Below, in pieces: positions 35,918 through 44,004 of a DNA stretch of 64,000 bases. The translations under genes and the position numbers were made by a program. The notes under the pieces are model-generated. The model saw only the letters and a list, made by a program, of their open reading frames with translations. It ran no database searches and was not told where the DNA came from. The stretch comes from Bacteroidota bacterium. Its GTDB lineage: Bacteria; Bacteroidota; Bacteroidia; Chitinophagales; Saprospiraceae. The stretch spans positions 1 through 64,000 of the forward strand of contig JANSWP010000018.1 in assembly GCA_024743405.1 (NCBI GenBank), given 5' to 3'. How positions within the stretch are numbered: the stretch's first letter is position 1; each line of letters begins with the position of its first letter.

Positions 35918-36892
35918 ATGACATTTAAACGATTAGTTTTTGTAATTACTTTATTTTTAGCCTCTAATATTGATATAATCTGTCAACCACCTGCATTCTT
36001 AGAAATCGAAGATGATAATGGAGGTGGAACAGATTGTAATTATACTATTAATCCTCCGTGGAATTTTGGTACCACCGTGTCTATAGTTTTAAATCCTTCA
36101 GAATATTCCTATCCAGATTATGAACCAGGTAGTACTATTTTTAGTCTTTCTGACAATGGATTGCCGAATCTCGCAATAGAAGCATGGGCAAAATATAATG
36201 GACCACCTAGCAATAAACCCCGTCCAAATACTTCAGGTTATGCCCATATTACTTCTTTCATTTGCGAAACAACCCCAAGAGAAGGGGGTATGTTCTATTG
36301 TACTAAAAGTGTCACCATTCCTATAGATTTAGTTGATTTTTGTACAGTAGACCCTAATGGGAATAGTATTCTATTTGGCATATCATTTAGGGAGTCTCTT
36401 ATGGAGAATCAAATAGGAAATTGTTACCCTTATAACCATGAAATATGGCCAACATCCTCTTTTGAAGGATTAGGGTTTAATGCTTGGGCATCAGGTGAAG
36501 CCAATTGTTTTAATTTATTTACTGGAGAAACAACATTTTGTTATACATGTTCAGGTAGTCCAATCCCAGATTTTGAAAATGTTACTCAAAAAAATTCAAT
36601 AATTAGTATTGCTGATGTAGTAGAAATAAAAGATAATAGTGTTTATGACAACATAAGAGTTTTCCCTAATCCATTTAAAGAACTAATCAACATAAAAATT
36701 CCAGTAAATAACAAATCTTCAAAAATTGAAATATACAATATAAAAGGTGTCCTATTAAATACTCTAGCTTTTACTCAAAGTGAATATGTTATTGAAACAA
36801 ATTTGAGTATGCATAATTTACCAAAAGGTATCTATTTTTGTAAGGTGATTCAAGGAAGAGAGGTATCAGTTATTAAATTGATAAAGGAGTGA
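35918..36892 (+). CDS. T9SS type A cargo protein, function unknown
   Basis: The 324-residue protein has a signal peptide (about 1-23, IDIICQ) and a C-terminal type A sorting domain (about 245-324) with VFPNPFKELINIKI, IEIYNIKG and LPKGIYFCKVIQG. The middle (about 30-230) is cysteine-containing and unrecognised (CNYTINPPWNFGTTVSIVLNP, SGYAHITSFICETTP). It should be exported and anchored at the surface. The gene is notably AT-rich, like the first third of the CHAT gene after it, which suggests both are foreign to the surrounding DNA. Confidence 0.75.
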   Translation: MTFKRLVFVITLFLASNIDIICQPPAFLEIEDDNGGGTDCNYTINPPWNFGTTVSIVLNPSEYSYPDYEPGSTIFSLSDNGLPNLAIEAWAKYNGPPSNKPRPNTSGYAHITSFICETTPREGGMFYCTKSVTIPIDLVDFCTVDPNGNSILFGISFRESLMENQIGNCYPYNHEIWPTSSFEGLGFNAWASGEANCFNLFTGETTFCYTCSGSPIPDFENVTQKNSIISIADVVEIKDNSVYDNIRVFPNPFKELINIKIPVNNKSSKIEIYNIKGVLLNTLAFTQSEYVIETNLSMHNLPKGIYFCKVIQGREVSVIKLIKE

Positions 36893-36956
36893 TTCTTTTT
36901 TAATTAAATATTGGTTGAAGGTTTTTATTTGTAAATTAAACTTAAAAGGAAGTGAA

Positions 36957-37006
36957 TTTTGGTTCTTTGAGAACCAGAAAGGACGCAATAAATTGAAGAA
37001 CCAAAA
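36957..37006 (+). promoter_or_regulatory. Two mutually exclusive hairpins upstream of the CHAT gene
   Basis: GGTTCT-TTG-AGAACC (with flanking T-A, 36960-36976) forms a compact hairpin. The overlapping TTTTGGTTCTT (36957-36967) is also a perfect 11-bp inverted match to AAGAACCAAAA (36996-37006). The two pairings compete, like an attenuator or a binding-site pair. The CHAT start codon is 31 bp further on. Confidence 0.45.
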
Positions 37007-37036
37007 AATACGTTAAACGAGGAAAAATTAATAAAA

Positions 37037-39973
37037 ATGGGACTTGTCAATATCAAAACAAAAAAAATCTTATTTGGCATGCTTTTTCTTTTTTTCATCC
37101 CATCTATTGCCCAATCTCATAATCATGAAACTTTAAACAAAGACTCGCTTCATGAAGTTGCTCGGAACCTTAATAAGTTAGGTGATGAAATGTATCAAAT
37201 AAATTACGATAGCTCAATACAATATTATATCAATGCAAAAAAAATATTTGAAAACTTAAAGGATTGGGAATCATACATTAAATGTAGCAATAGTCTCACC
37301 AGTATGTATTATTTAAAAAGGGATTATAAGAGGAATAAGACATCTGCTTTTGTAACCTTAGATGAAGCTGAAAAATATCTAGGTAAAAGTGCAGAACAAT
37401 ATATTATAGCTTTAAACAATCTAAGTGGATATTACAAATTAACTGGTAATTTTAAAAAAGCAATTAATCTATTGAATTTAGGTTTTTCAAGTATAAAATC
37501 TGATTTTAAAGAGGAACTATTAGAAGCAGGATTCCTATATAATTTAGGCAGTCTATATAGTCTAATGGGAGATTACAAAACTTCACTAAATTATTATAAC
37601 AAAGCATTGATTATCAGGCTTAATTCTTTATCAAAAGAAAATATTCGAGTAATAATTAATAAATTGTCAATATCAAATCAATTATCCAAAATGAATCAAT
37701 ATTTGGAGTCTTTAATTGTATTGAAAGAATGTGAAGAAATTTTAGTAAAGAATTACAATAAAAAGGAAGGATTAATTGGCAAAACATTCATTAAGGTTTA
37801 TTATAATATTTCAAAGGTATACATGGAGCAAAGAGATTATGATAATGCTTTAAATTATATGCAAAAAGCTTTACCATTTTATCTTAAAAGTAATTTGTAC
37901 AGGAAATTCGAGTACTATGAACAATTAGGAGATCTATTTTTAAAATCAGATCAACCATTAAAGGGTATTGAATATTACAAAAAATCGAATAGTTTTCTAA
38001 GTAGTTGGTATAAAGATGAAAAAGGCATCAATGTTATTGCAATCAGTTATCATAAGATAGCAAAAATTCATCTGTCTCATGGAGCATTTAAGAAAGCTCT
38101 AAAAAATATCCAATCTTCATTTTCAAGCTTAACAGAGACATTTAATACCAAAAATCATTTTACAAACCCTAGTTTAACTAATATACCCAAACGAACCCTC
38201 ACTCTCAACATACTACTAACCAAATCCGACATCCTCTATGCCATGTGGATGGAATCAAAAGAGAATGCTGAAATTCTACAACACGCCTACGACCAATACA
38301 TTTATCTTTCTGAATTCATTCATCAACTTCGTTTCGACCTGTTAAGTGTTAAATCCAAACAGCTCATTTCGGAAAAAATAGTCAGCCACTTTGAGAAAGC
38401 AATTGAAATTTCTTTAGTATTGTATCAACAAACTAATGATCCAAAACACCTCGAACAAGCCTATCATTTTGCAGAACAAAACAAAGCCATTACACTTCAA
38501 GAGTCTATTCAAGAGAATTTAGCGAAAGGCTTTGGAGGTATTCCAGATACGACTTTGGAAATAGAAAAGGATATGAGGTTGGAAATCGCTTTTTATGAAA
38601 AACAGATTTATGAGGAAAAACTGAAAGGGGAAAAAACGAATGAAGAACATCTGAAAACTTTTGAATCGACTTTATTCGATTTGAAAAGAGATTATGAAAG
38701 ATTGGTAGAACAATTGGAAAAGGAGTATCCAAAATACTACGAATTAAAATATAAAACGGAACTCCCAAAAGTGGCAGCTATTCAGGCTAAACTCTCGAAT
38801 GGATCTGCGCTCATTGAGTTCTTTTCTGGGGAAGAAACTATTTACGCATTTGTGTTTACAAAGGAACAATTGGAAGTTATCGAACTTCCAAAAGCAGAGG
38901 GTTTGACCGACCAAATTAGTCAATTTAAAGATTTGATTAATAACCCGCCTGTGAATGATCGAGCACAAAAAGATTTTCAAGATTTCACTCAAATGGGTTT
39001 CGATTTATTTGAAAACATTCTCCAAAAACCATTGAGTATTTTACCAAAGTCTATTCAGCAATTAATCTTGATACCCGATGGGGAGCTCACTTATATTCCT
39101 TTTGAAATCTTATTGAAAGATTTAACGGATAAAGAAAGAGTAAATTATTCACTTGACAACCTGTCTTACCTAATGGAGGATTATCAGGTTTCTTATAGTT
39201 TTTCGAGTAAGCTTTGGTTAAAAAATATGGGGCAACTTGGTGGACAAGCCAAAGAGCCCTTTTTAGGCTTTGCACCAGTATTTGGACAAGCTATTGCGGA
39301 TGCGAGAAGAGATTGTTCTGCTGATGAGCTGTATAGTTTGAATTGCAATAAAGAGGAAATTAATACGGTACATGATATGTTTGGTGGACATATTTTCACA
39401 GATTTAGCGGCATCGAAAGGCAATTTTGAGGATCAAGCCTCTAATTATCAAATCCTTCATTTGGCAACGCATGCCTGTCTAGATGACGAAAATCCGATGT
39501 TTAATAAAATATGGCTTTCTGACGATTATGTATCTAATAATGACTTATACAATTTGAGTTTAAATGCCGATTTAGCGGTTTTGAGTGCCTGCAATACAGG
39601 TAGTGGACAATTGGTCAAAGGAGAAGGGGTACAGAGCTTGGCAAGAGGATTTTTACATGCAGGTTGTCCAAGTTTAGTAACAAGTCTCTGGTCCGTGGAT
39701 GATTGTGCGACTTCGGATATTATGATTCGATTTTATGAGCATTTGAAGGAAGGAAATACTAAAAATAAAGCATTACAATTAGCCAAATTAGAGTATCTAA
39801 AAGAGGCAGATAAACTTCATCAACATCCTTATTATTGGAGCGCATTTATTCAAATTGGGAATCCTATCGCTTTGGATTTCGTTGGTTTAAATTGGACTTT
39901 TATCTTTGTGGGCTTAGGCATCCTGATCGTTTTATTTTTTCTTTTAAAACGAAAATCGAAAATCGAAATTTAA
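37037..39973 (+). CDS. TPR-CHAT caspase-like protease with C-terminal membrane anchor
   Basis: The 978-residue protein has a signal peptide (about 1-27), TPR repeats over about 35-480 (YYINAKKIFENLKDWESYIKCSN, DYDNALNYMQKALPFYLK), a coiled region (about 500-590) and a CHAT domain (about 600-930) with the catalytic pair H812 (LHLATHACLDDE) and C852 (VLSACNTGSG), followed by GEGVQSLARGFLHAG. A single membrane segment (about 953-972) and a basic tail (KRKSKIEI) end it. The protease would lie on the extracytoplasmic side. The start overlaps nothing; a methyltransferase starts 3 bp after the stop. The first 1.1 kb is clearly more AT-rich and Asn/Lys-rich than the rest. Confidence 0.88.
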   Translation: MGLVNIKTKKILFGMLFLFFIPSIAQSHNHETLNKDSLHEVARNLNKLGDEMYQINYDSSIQYYINAKKIFENLKDWESYIKCSNSLTSMYYLKRDYKRNKTSAFVTLDEAEKYLGKSAEQYIIALNNLSGYYKLTGNFKKAINLLNLGFSSIKSDFKEELLEAGFLYNLGSLYSLMGDYKTSLNYYNKALIIRLNSLSKENIRVIINKLSISNQLSKMNQYLESLIVLKECEEILVKNYNKKEGLIGKTFIKVYYNISKVYMEQRDYDNALNYMQKALPFYLKSNLYRKFEYYEQLGDLFLKSDQPLKGIEYYKKSNSFLSSWYKDEKGINVIAISYHKIAKIHLSHGAFKKALKNIQSSFSSLTETFNTKNHFTNPSLTNIPKRTLTLNILLTKSDILYAMWMESKENAEILQHAYDQYIYLSEFIHQLRFDLLSVKSKQLISEKIVSHFEKAIEISLVLYQQTNDPKHLEQAYHFAEQNKAITLQESIQENLAKGFGGIPDTTLEIEKDMRLEIAFYEKQIYEEKLKGEKTNEEHLKTFESTLFDLKRDYERLVEQLEKEYPKYYELKYKTELPKVAAIQAKLSNGSALIEFFSGEETIYAFVFTKEQLEVIELPKAEGLTDQISQFKDLINNPPVNDRAQKDFQDFTQMGFDLFENILQKPLSILPKSIQQLILIPDGELTYIPFEILLKDLTDKERVNYSLDNLSYLMEDYQVSYSFSSKLWLKNMGQLGGQAKEPFLGFAPVFGQAIADARRDCSADELYSLNCNKEEINTVHDMFGGHIFTDLAASKGNFEDQASNYQILHLATHACLDDENPMFNKIWLSDDYVSNNDLYNLSLNADLAVLSACNTGSGQLVKGEGVQSLARGFLHAGCPSLVTSLWSVDDCATSDIMIRFYEHLKEGNTKNKALQLAKLEYLKEADKLHQHPYYWSAFIQIGNPIALDFVGLNWTFIFVGLGILIVLFFLLKRKSKIEI

Positions 39974-39976
39974 AGC

Positions 39977-40633
39977 ATGGATAACACAAAAATCGCCATT
40001 GAAATCTTTGATGATTGTGCCAATGAATATCAAGATAAATTCATGGCGTTAGATTTATATCATGATTCCTTTGATTTGTTTTGTGCGACTATTGAACAAG
40101 AAAATGCAAACATTTTAAAGCTTGGTTGTGGACCTGGCAACATCACTAAATATCTACTAAAAAAGCGACCAGGCTTCCATATTTTGGGAACTGATTTGTC
40201 TGAAAAAATGATTCAACTCGCCAAGAAAAATAACCCTTCCGCCGAATTTCAAATCTGTGATTGTCGGAACATCCATCAAATAACTAAGAAATACGATGGT
40301 GTTATGTGTGGCTTTTGTCTACCCTATCTATCAAAAAAAGAAGCGATTAAATTAATTACAGATGTATCTAATTTATTGAAGGACAAAGGCGCCTTTTATA
40401 TGAGTACCATGGAGGATGATTATACTAAATCTGGATTCAAAAGCTCCAGTTCAGGAGAGGAGAAACAAATGTACATTCATTATCATCAGGCAGATTATTT
40501 GACAAAAGCATTGAGAGAAAATGATTTTAAAATTGTTAGTTTGCAACGTCAAATTTATCCTGAACAAAAAGACACAACAGCTAAAGACTTAATTATCATC
40601 GCCATCAAAACTAAGCATCACTCTTATGAATAA
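39977..40633 (+). CDS. Class I SAM-dependent methyltransferase
   Basis: The 218-residue protein has motif I ILKLGCGPGNITKYLLKK, an acidic post-I DLSEKMIQLAKK and motif IV-like GVMCGFCLPYLSK. It could methylate a small molecule or protein; the substrate is unknown. It starts 3 bp after the CHAT gene and its 3' end overlaps the following DUF1456 gene by 8 bp, so the three form an operon. The last residues (IAIKTKHHSYE) are near the family's usual C-terminus. Confidence 0.8.
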   Translation: MDNTKIAIEIFDDCANEYQDKFMALDLYHDSFDLFCATIEQENANILKLGCGPGNITKYLLKKRPGFHILGTDLSEKMIQLAKKNNPSAEFQICDCRNIHQITKKYDGVMCGFCLPYLSKKEAIKLITDVSNLLKDKGAFYMSTMEDDYTKSGFKSSSSGEEKQMYIHYHQADYLTKALRENDFKIVSLQRQIYPEQKDTTAKDLIIIAIKTKHHSYE

Positions 40634-41090
40634 CAATGATATTTTGCGCCGCCTCCGTTATACTTTCGACTTCAATGATTCAAAAATGATGGAAATTTTT
40701 GAATTGGCGGAGTACCCTGCTACAAGGGCGCAAATTAGTGATTGGCTAAAAAAAGACGATCATCCTGATGCCCGGAGTCTTCATGATAAGTACCTAGCGA
40801 TATTCTTAAATGGTTTAATCAATCACAACCGTGGAAAAAGAGAAGGTCCTCAACCTAAGCCAGAGAAGACTTTGGATAACAACCTTATTTTTAGAAAACT
40901 GAAAATCGCACTCAACCTTCGAGACACAGATATAGTAGATATTTTTGATTTAGCTGAAATGCGAATTAGCAAACACGAAGTCAATGCATTTTTCCGTAAA
41001 CCCGGGCAAAGTCAATATAGAGTCTGCAAAGATCAGTTCTTACGAAATTTCATCTATGGCTTACAAATAAAATATCGAGACGAAGCTTGA
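40626..41090 (+). CDS. DUF1456 (YehS-like) protein
   Basis: The 154-residue protein is two copies of the DUF1456 unit. Each reads NDILRRLRYTFDFNDSKMMEIFELA...QISDWLKKDD and LIFRKLKIALNLRDTDIVDIFDLA...VNAFFRKPGQ. The family is common in gammaproteobacteria and Bacteroidota and has no established function. It overlaps the methyltransferase end by 8 bp and is followed by a non-coding and degenerate stretch. Confidence 0.87.
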   Translation: MNNNDILRRLRYTFDFNDSKMMEIFELAEYPATRAQISDWLKKDDHPDARSLHDKYLAIFLNGLINHNRGKREGPQPKPEKTLDNNLIFRKLKIALNLRDTDIVDIFDLAEMRISKHEVNAFFRKPGQSQYRVCKDQFLRNFIYGLQIKYRDEA

Positions 41091-41141
41091 TGAGCTATCG
41101 TTCCTGAACTTGAGATGATTTTTTCATAAATAGGGTCTAGC

Positions 41142-41578
41142 CCCTATCCGATTCCTACCTAGCCTCTATTTATCCAACCTCCTTTTGTAGCTACTTTTGT
41201 ATCATCATTATTAGGGAGGAGGAAATAAATGCCGCTATCCTTAAATCAAAAACAGAATCCCTAAATGATTTAAGTAATCAATTAAAAAAATGGATTAGAA
41301 TTCCTCAGTCGATTACAGAATTTGACATAAAAGGTAAAACATTAGTCGATGTTCAAATCAACGAAACAGGGCATATTGAAAAAATCGAAATAATAAAAAG
41401 TTTAAATAAAACTTTGGATAAAGCCATTATTAGCGCTTTAGAAAAAATTGAAACGGTAAAGCTTGTAACGGTAAATGGCATCGCTCATAAAACCAGATTA
41501 AATATTTCTGAATTTTTGGAGGGCGTTTATTTTATCAAAGTCGGTGCTGAGGTGGAGAGATTGATTATTAGAAAATAA
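41142..41578 (+). pseudogene. Chimeric remnant: TonB-C-like segment joined to a T9SS type A tail
   Basis: One frame is open from the stop at about 41139 to TAA at 41578 but contains no usable start codon. Its first part (KGKTLVDVQINETGHIEKIEIIKSLN...DKAIISALEK, about 41300-41450) looks like a TonB C-terminal domain. The last part (LNISEFLEGVYFIKVGAEVERLIIRK) is the typical end of a T9SS type A sorting domain. The join is probably the scar of a recombination event. AGGGAGGAGGAAATAAAT at 41213 echoes palindrome E3. A palindromic ATAAATAG...CTATTTAT lies just upstream at about 41128-41172. Confidence 0.6.
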
Positions 41579-41660
41579 TTGACAGCCAATTTTTTTTTAA
41601 AATACGTGAGGGAAAAATAAAAAAAGGTTTTGGATGTTCTCAATGCAAAAGCTTTGAACA

Positions 41661-42176
41661 ATGGACACTCAAACCTTTCAAATCGTAAATACAGAAAAGT
41701 CAGACCTACCTTTTATTTATTGGTTATTCGATGAAGCTATTGCTTACCAAAAGAGAACGAATGTCCCGGTCTGGCCAGATTATGATAAAGCTCTTTTAAA
41801 GCAGGATATAGAGCAGCAACTTCAATTTAAAATTATTCAAGAACAATCAATAGCCTGTATTTTCAGTGTTTGTTATACTGATAAAATTGTTTGGCGAGAA
41901 AGAGATAAAGGGAACTCCATTTTTCTACATAGGATAGTAGTTAACCCAAACTTTAAAGGTCAAAAACAATTCGGGAAAATATTGTCATTTGCAAAAAAAC
42001 ACGCCTCTAAAAAAGGGATTAAATATATTCGAATGGACACCTGGGCAGATAACTCCACCCTAATAAAGTATTATCAAAATTTTGGTTTTAAAATCGTCGA
42101 TTATTTTACGACACCAAATAGCAAAGACTTGCCAATTCAGCAAAGAGGAAACCGAATTGTTTTGTTGGAATATTAA
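41661..42176 (+). CDS. GNAT-family N-acetyltransferase
   Basis: The 171-residue protein has the GNAT core: IFSVCYTDKIVW, HRIVVNPNFKGQKQFGKILSFAKKHA (motif A, with a Q/G-x-G/K variant of the acetyl-CoA loop) and DTWADNSTLIKYYQNFGFKIVDYF (motif B). It should acetylate a small molecule or protein N-terminus using acetyl-CoA. The substrate is unknown. The DUF4255 gene starts 22 bp after its stop on the same strand. Confidence 0.82.
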   Translation: MDTQTFQIVNTEKSDLPFIYWLFDEAIAYQKRTNVPVWPDYDKALLKQDIEQQLQFKIIQEQSIACIFSVCYTDKIVWRERDKGNSIFLHRIVVNPNFKGQKQFGKILSFAKKHASKKGIKYIRMDTWADNSTLIKYYQNFGFKIVDYFTTPNSKDLPIQQRGNRIVLLEY

Positions 42177-42198
42177 GTTATTTTTGTTGAAAAAAATT

Positions 42199-42750
42199 AT
42201 GGTCACCAAAACTGTAAGTACTATCATTGACGAATTGAATCGACATATTAATCATAAATATTCAACAAAAGAGTCAAAAGTCATTGTCTCTAATTTGATA
42301 GATCAATCCGGTAACATTCCAGAAGGGAATATTGATAAAATTGTTTGTTCATTAATCAATATGAAAGTAGAGCGAATGCAGCAAAACAGTGGATTTACTT
42401 CATCTAGAATGGCTGTTCAAAGTCCACCAAAAGTAATAAATCTATTTTTCATGTTTTCTTCCGCTCATATAGAAAAAAATTATCTAGAAGGAATAGAACT
42501 CTTATCTACTGTCACTAATTTTTTTGAAGGCAAATCACTTTTTACGACTCAAAATACGCCTAACCTGCCTAGTCAGATAATGAAGGTAAGTGCCGAGATA
42601 TTCAATCCTAAATTAGAACACCTCAGTCATTTATGGCAAGCATTAGGCGCTAAATACATGCCATCTACGATCTATCAAGTTCGGATATATGCTGCTTCAG
42701 AAGATCTCAAGTTGGATGCTATCCCATCGATAAAAAGTACGCTCCCTTAA
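42199..42750 (+). CDS. Pvc16_N/DUF4255-family protein (orphan)
   Basis: The start at 42199 (MVTKTVSTIIDELNRHINHKYS) is chosen; a longer frame from 42082 runs through the GNAT gene. The 183-residue product matches the Pvc16 N-terminal/DUF4255 pattern: IDKIVCSLINMKVERMQQ, PKVINLFFMFSSAHIEKNYLEGIELLSTVTNFFEG, then LEHLSHLWQALGAKYMPSTIYQVRIY. In phage-tail-like injection systems this protein caps the tube or sheath. None of the other injection-system genes (sheath, tube, baseplate, AAA+ ATPase) is present here, so the copy is isolated. Confidence 0.68.
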   Translation: MVTKTVSTIIDELNRHINHKYSTKESKVIVSNLIDQSGNIPEGNIDKIVCSLINMKVERMQQNSGFTSSRMAVQSPPKVINLFFMFSSAHIEKNYLEGIELLSTVTNFFEGKSLFTTQNTPNLPSQIMKVSAEIFNPKLEHLSHLWQALGAKYMPSTIYQVRIYAASEDLKLDAIPSIKSTLP

Positions 42751-42858
42751 TGAATTAAGGGTTAGATGTAGTTGAGTTTAAATCCTTTATGAAACGCCCA
42801 TTTTATTTTTGGCAATATATTTTCTAATTTAGTGTTTGAACATTAAAAATAGAAAATC

Positions 42859-43821
42859 ATGAAAAGACGACAATTCATCAAAGGTTCAGCTATTCTTGGG
42901 ATGACCATTACCAACACGTCTCTATTGGTTGCCAACTCGGGTATGTACCATGAAAAAACCAACCGAAAAGTTTATCGTATTTTAAGTTCGGATAAAGTAA
43001 ATGTTGGGACACTTCCGGTTATGCGGGCATTTGCTGGCAATCACCTCGATCATGTATCCCCTTATGTGCTTTTTGATGAATTTGGTCCCGTCAATTTAGA
43101 AGCAGGAACGGATCCATTAAGAGTCGATGCTCATCCACATGCTGGCGTTACGCCCACTACTTATTTTTTAGAAGGGACTGGCCATCATAAAGACAGTATG
43201 AATTATGATTTTCAAATTGGAAAGGGCGATTTCATGATGTTTAGTTCAGGTCGTGGAGCCATCCACATGGAAGAATCGGGTCAAAAGCTCTACGATGATG
43301 GCGGTTTTTACCATGGTTTTCAAATCTGGCTTAATACACCTTCCCAATATAAATTTGCGGCACCCGCCACCTCGGTACATCGAGAGCAACATATGGATAT
43401 GATTGAAACTAAAAAATACTCAATCAAAGTCGTTTTAGGTGAATTAGAAGAAGCCAAATCTAAAATTGAATTGCTCTCCCCTGCCTTTTATTATCACGTA
43501 AAAATGAAGGATGACGCTCGCTTAGACATCCCTACAAACCCAAACCATAATGCTTTTATTTATCTTATTAATGGATCATTGGAATTGGAAGGCGGAAGAA
43601 AATTACTTCCTAACCAAGTTTGCCTTTACCAAAGAGGGGACAATTTGATTAATATTTATTCAGAGAAAAAAGCAGAATTTTTAGTACTAGGAGGACAACC
43701 CTTAAATGAACAAGTATATTCTTATGGTCCCTTTGTAATGAATAATGAAGAACAGATCAAACAATGTATGCGAAACTACCAAATGGGACTAATGGGTAAT
43801 CCTGATGTCGTTAATCAATAA
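42859..43821 (+). CDS. Exported pirin-family cupin protein
   Basis: The 320-residue protein begins with a twin-arginine type leader (MKRRQFIKGSAILGMTITNT), so it is exported folded. The pirin domain holds HPHAGVTPTTYFLEG, GHHKDSMNYDFQIGKGDFMMFSSGRGAIHMEESG and a second cupin with AFIYLINGSLELEGGRKL. Pirins bind iron or other metal through these histidines and a glutamate; some have quercetinase activity. Most bacterial pirins are cytosolic, so a Tat-exported one is uncommon. Confidence 0.8.
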   Translation: MKRRQFIKGSAILGMTITNTSLLVANSGMYHEKTNRKVYRILSSDKVNVGTLPVMRAFAGNHLDHVSPYVLFDEFGPVNLEAGTDPLRVDAHPHAGVTPTTYFLEGTGHHKDSMNYDFQIGKGDFMMFSSGRGAIHMEESGQKLYDDGGFYHGFQIWLNTPSQYKFAAPATSVHREQHMDMIETKKYSIKVVLGELEEAKSKIELLSPAFYYHVKMKDDARLDIPTNPNHNAFIYLINGSLELEGGRKLLPNQVCLYQRGDNLINIYSEKKAEFLVLGGQPLNEQVYSYGPFVMNNEEQIKQCMRNYQMGLMGNPDVVNQ

Positions 43822-43931
43822 ATTGGATCATAGGTGACTTTATTCCCAAAAAAAATTAGACAGCTAAAAATCAGTTTCAAAAGTTACCTTTTTAAAATCG
43901 TTGGTACTCATTCATAACAACGCACTAGTTA

Positions 43932-43986
43932 AATGAAAAGCGAGCATTTTTTATGTCTAGTAGACTAATGGCAATCGCTTATCATT
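43932..43986. repeat. Short imperfect palindrome before a T9SS gene
   Basis: AATGAAAAGCGAGCATT... is mirrored by ...GCAATCGCTTATCATT around a GTCTA-G-TAGAC centre. The 55-bp hairpin ends 18 bp before the start codon at 44005, so it may lie in the leader. Confidence 0.4.
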
Positions 43987-44004
43987 GACTCAAATCTCTC
44001 TGTT

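Noticed and set aside
41229-41264. An ATG-started frame near the TonB-like remnant
   Set aside because: It ends after 11 codons and is out of frame with the recognisable TonB-C and T9SS segments.
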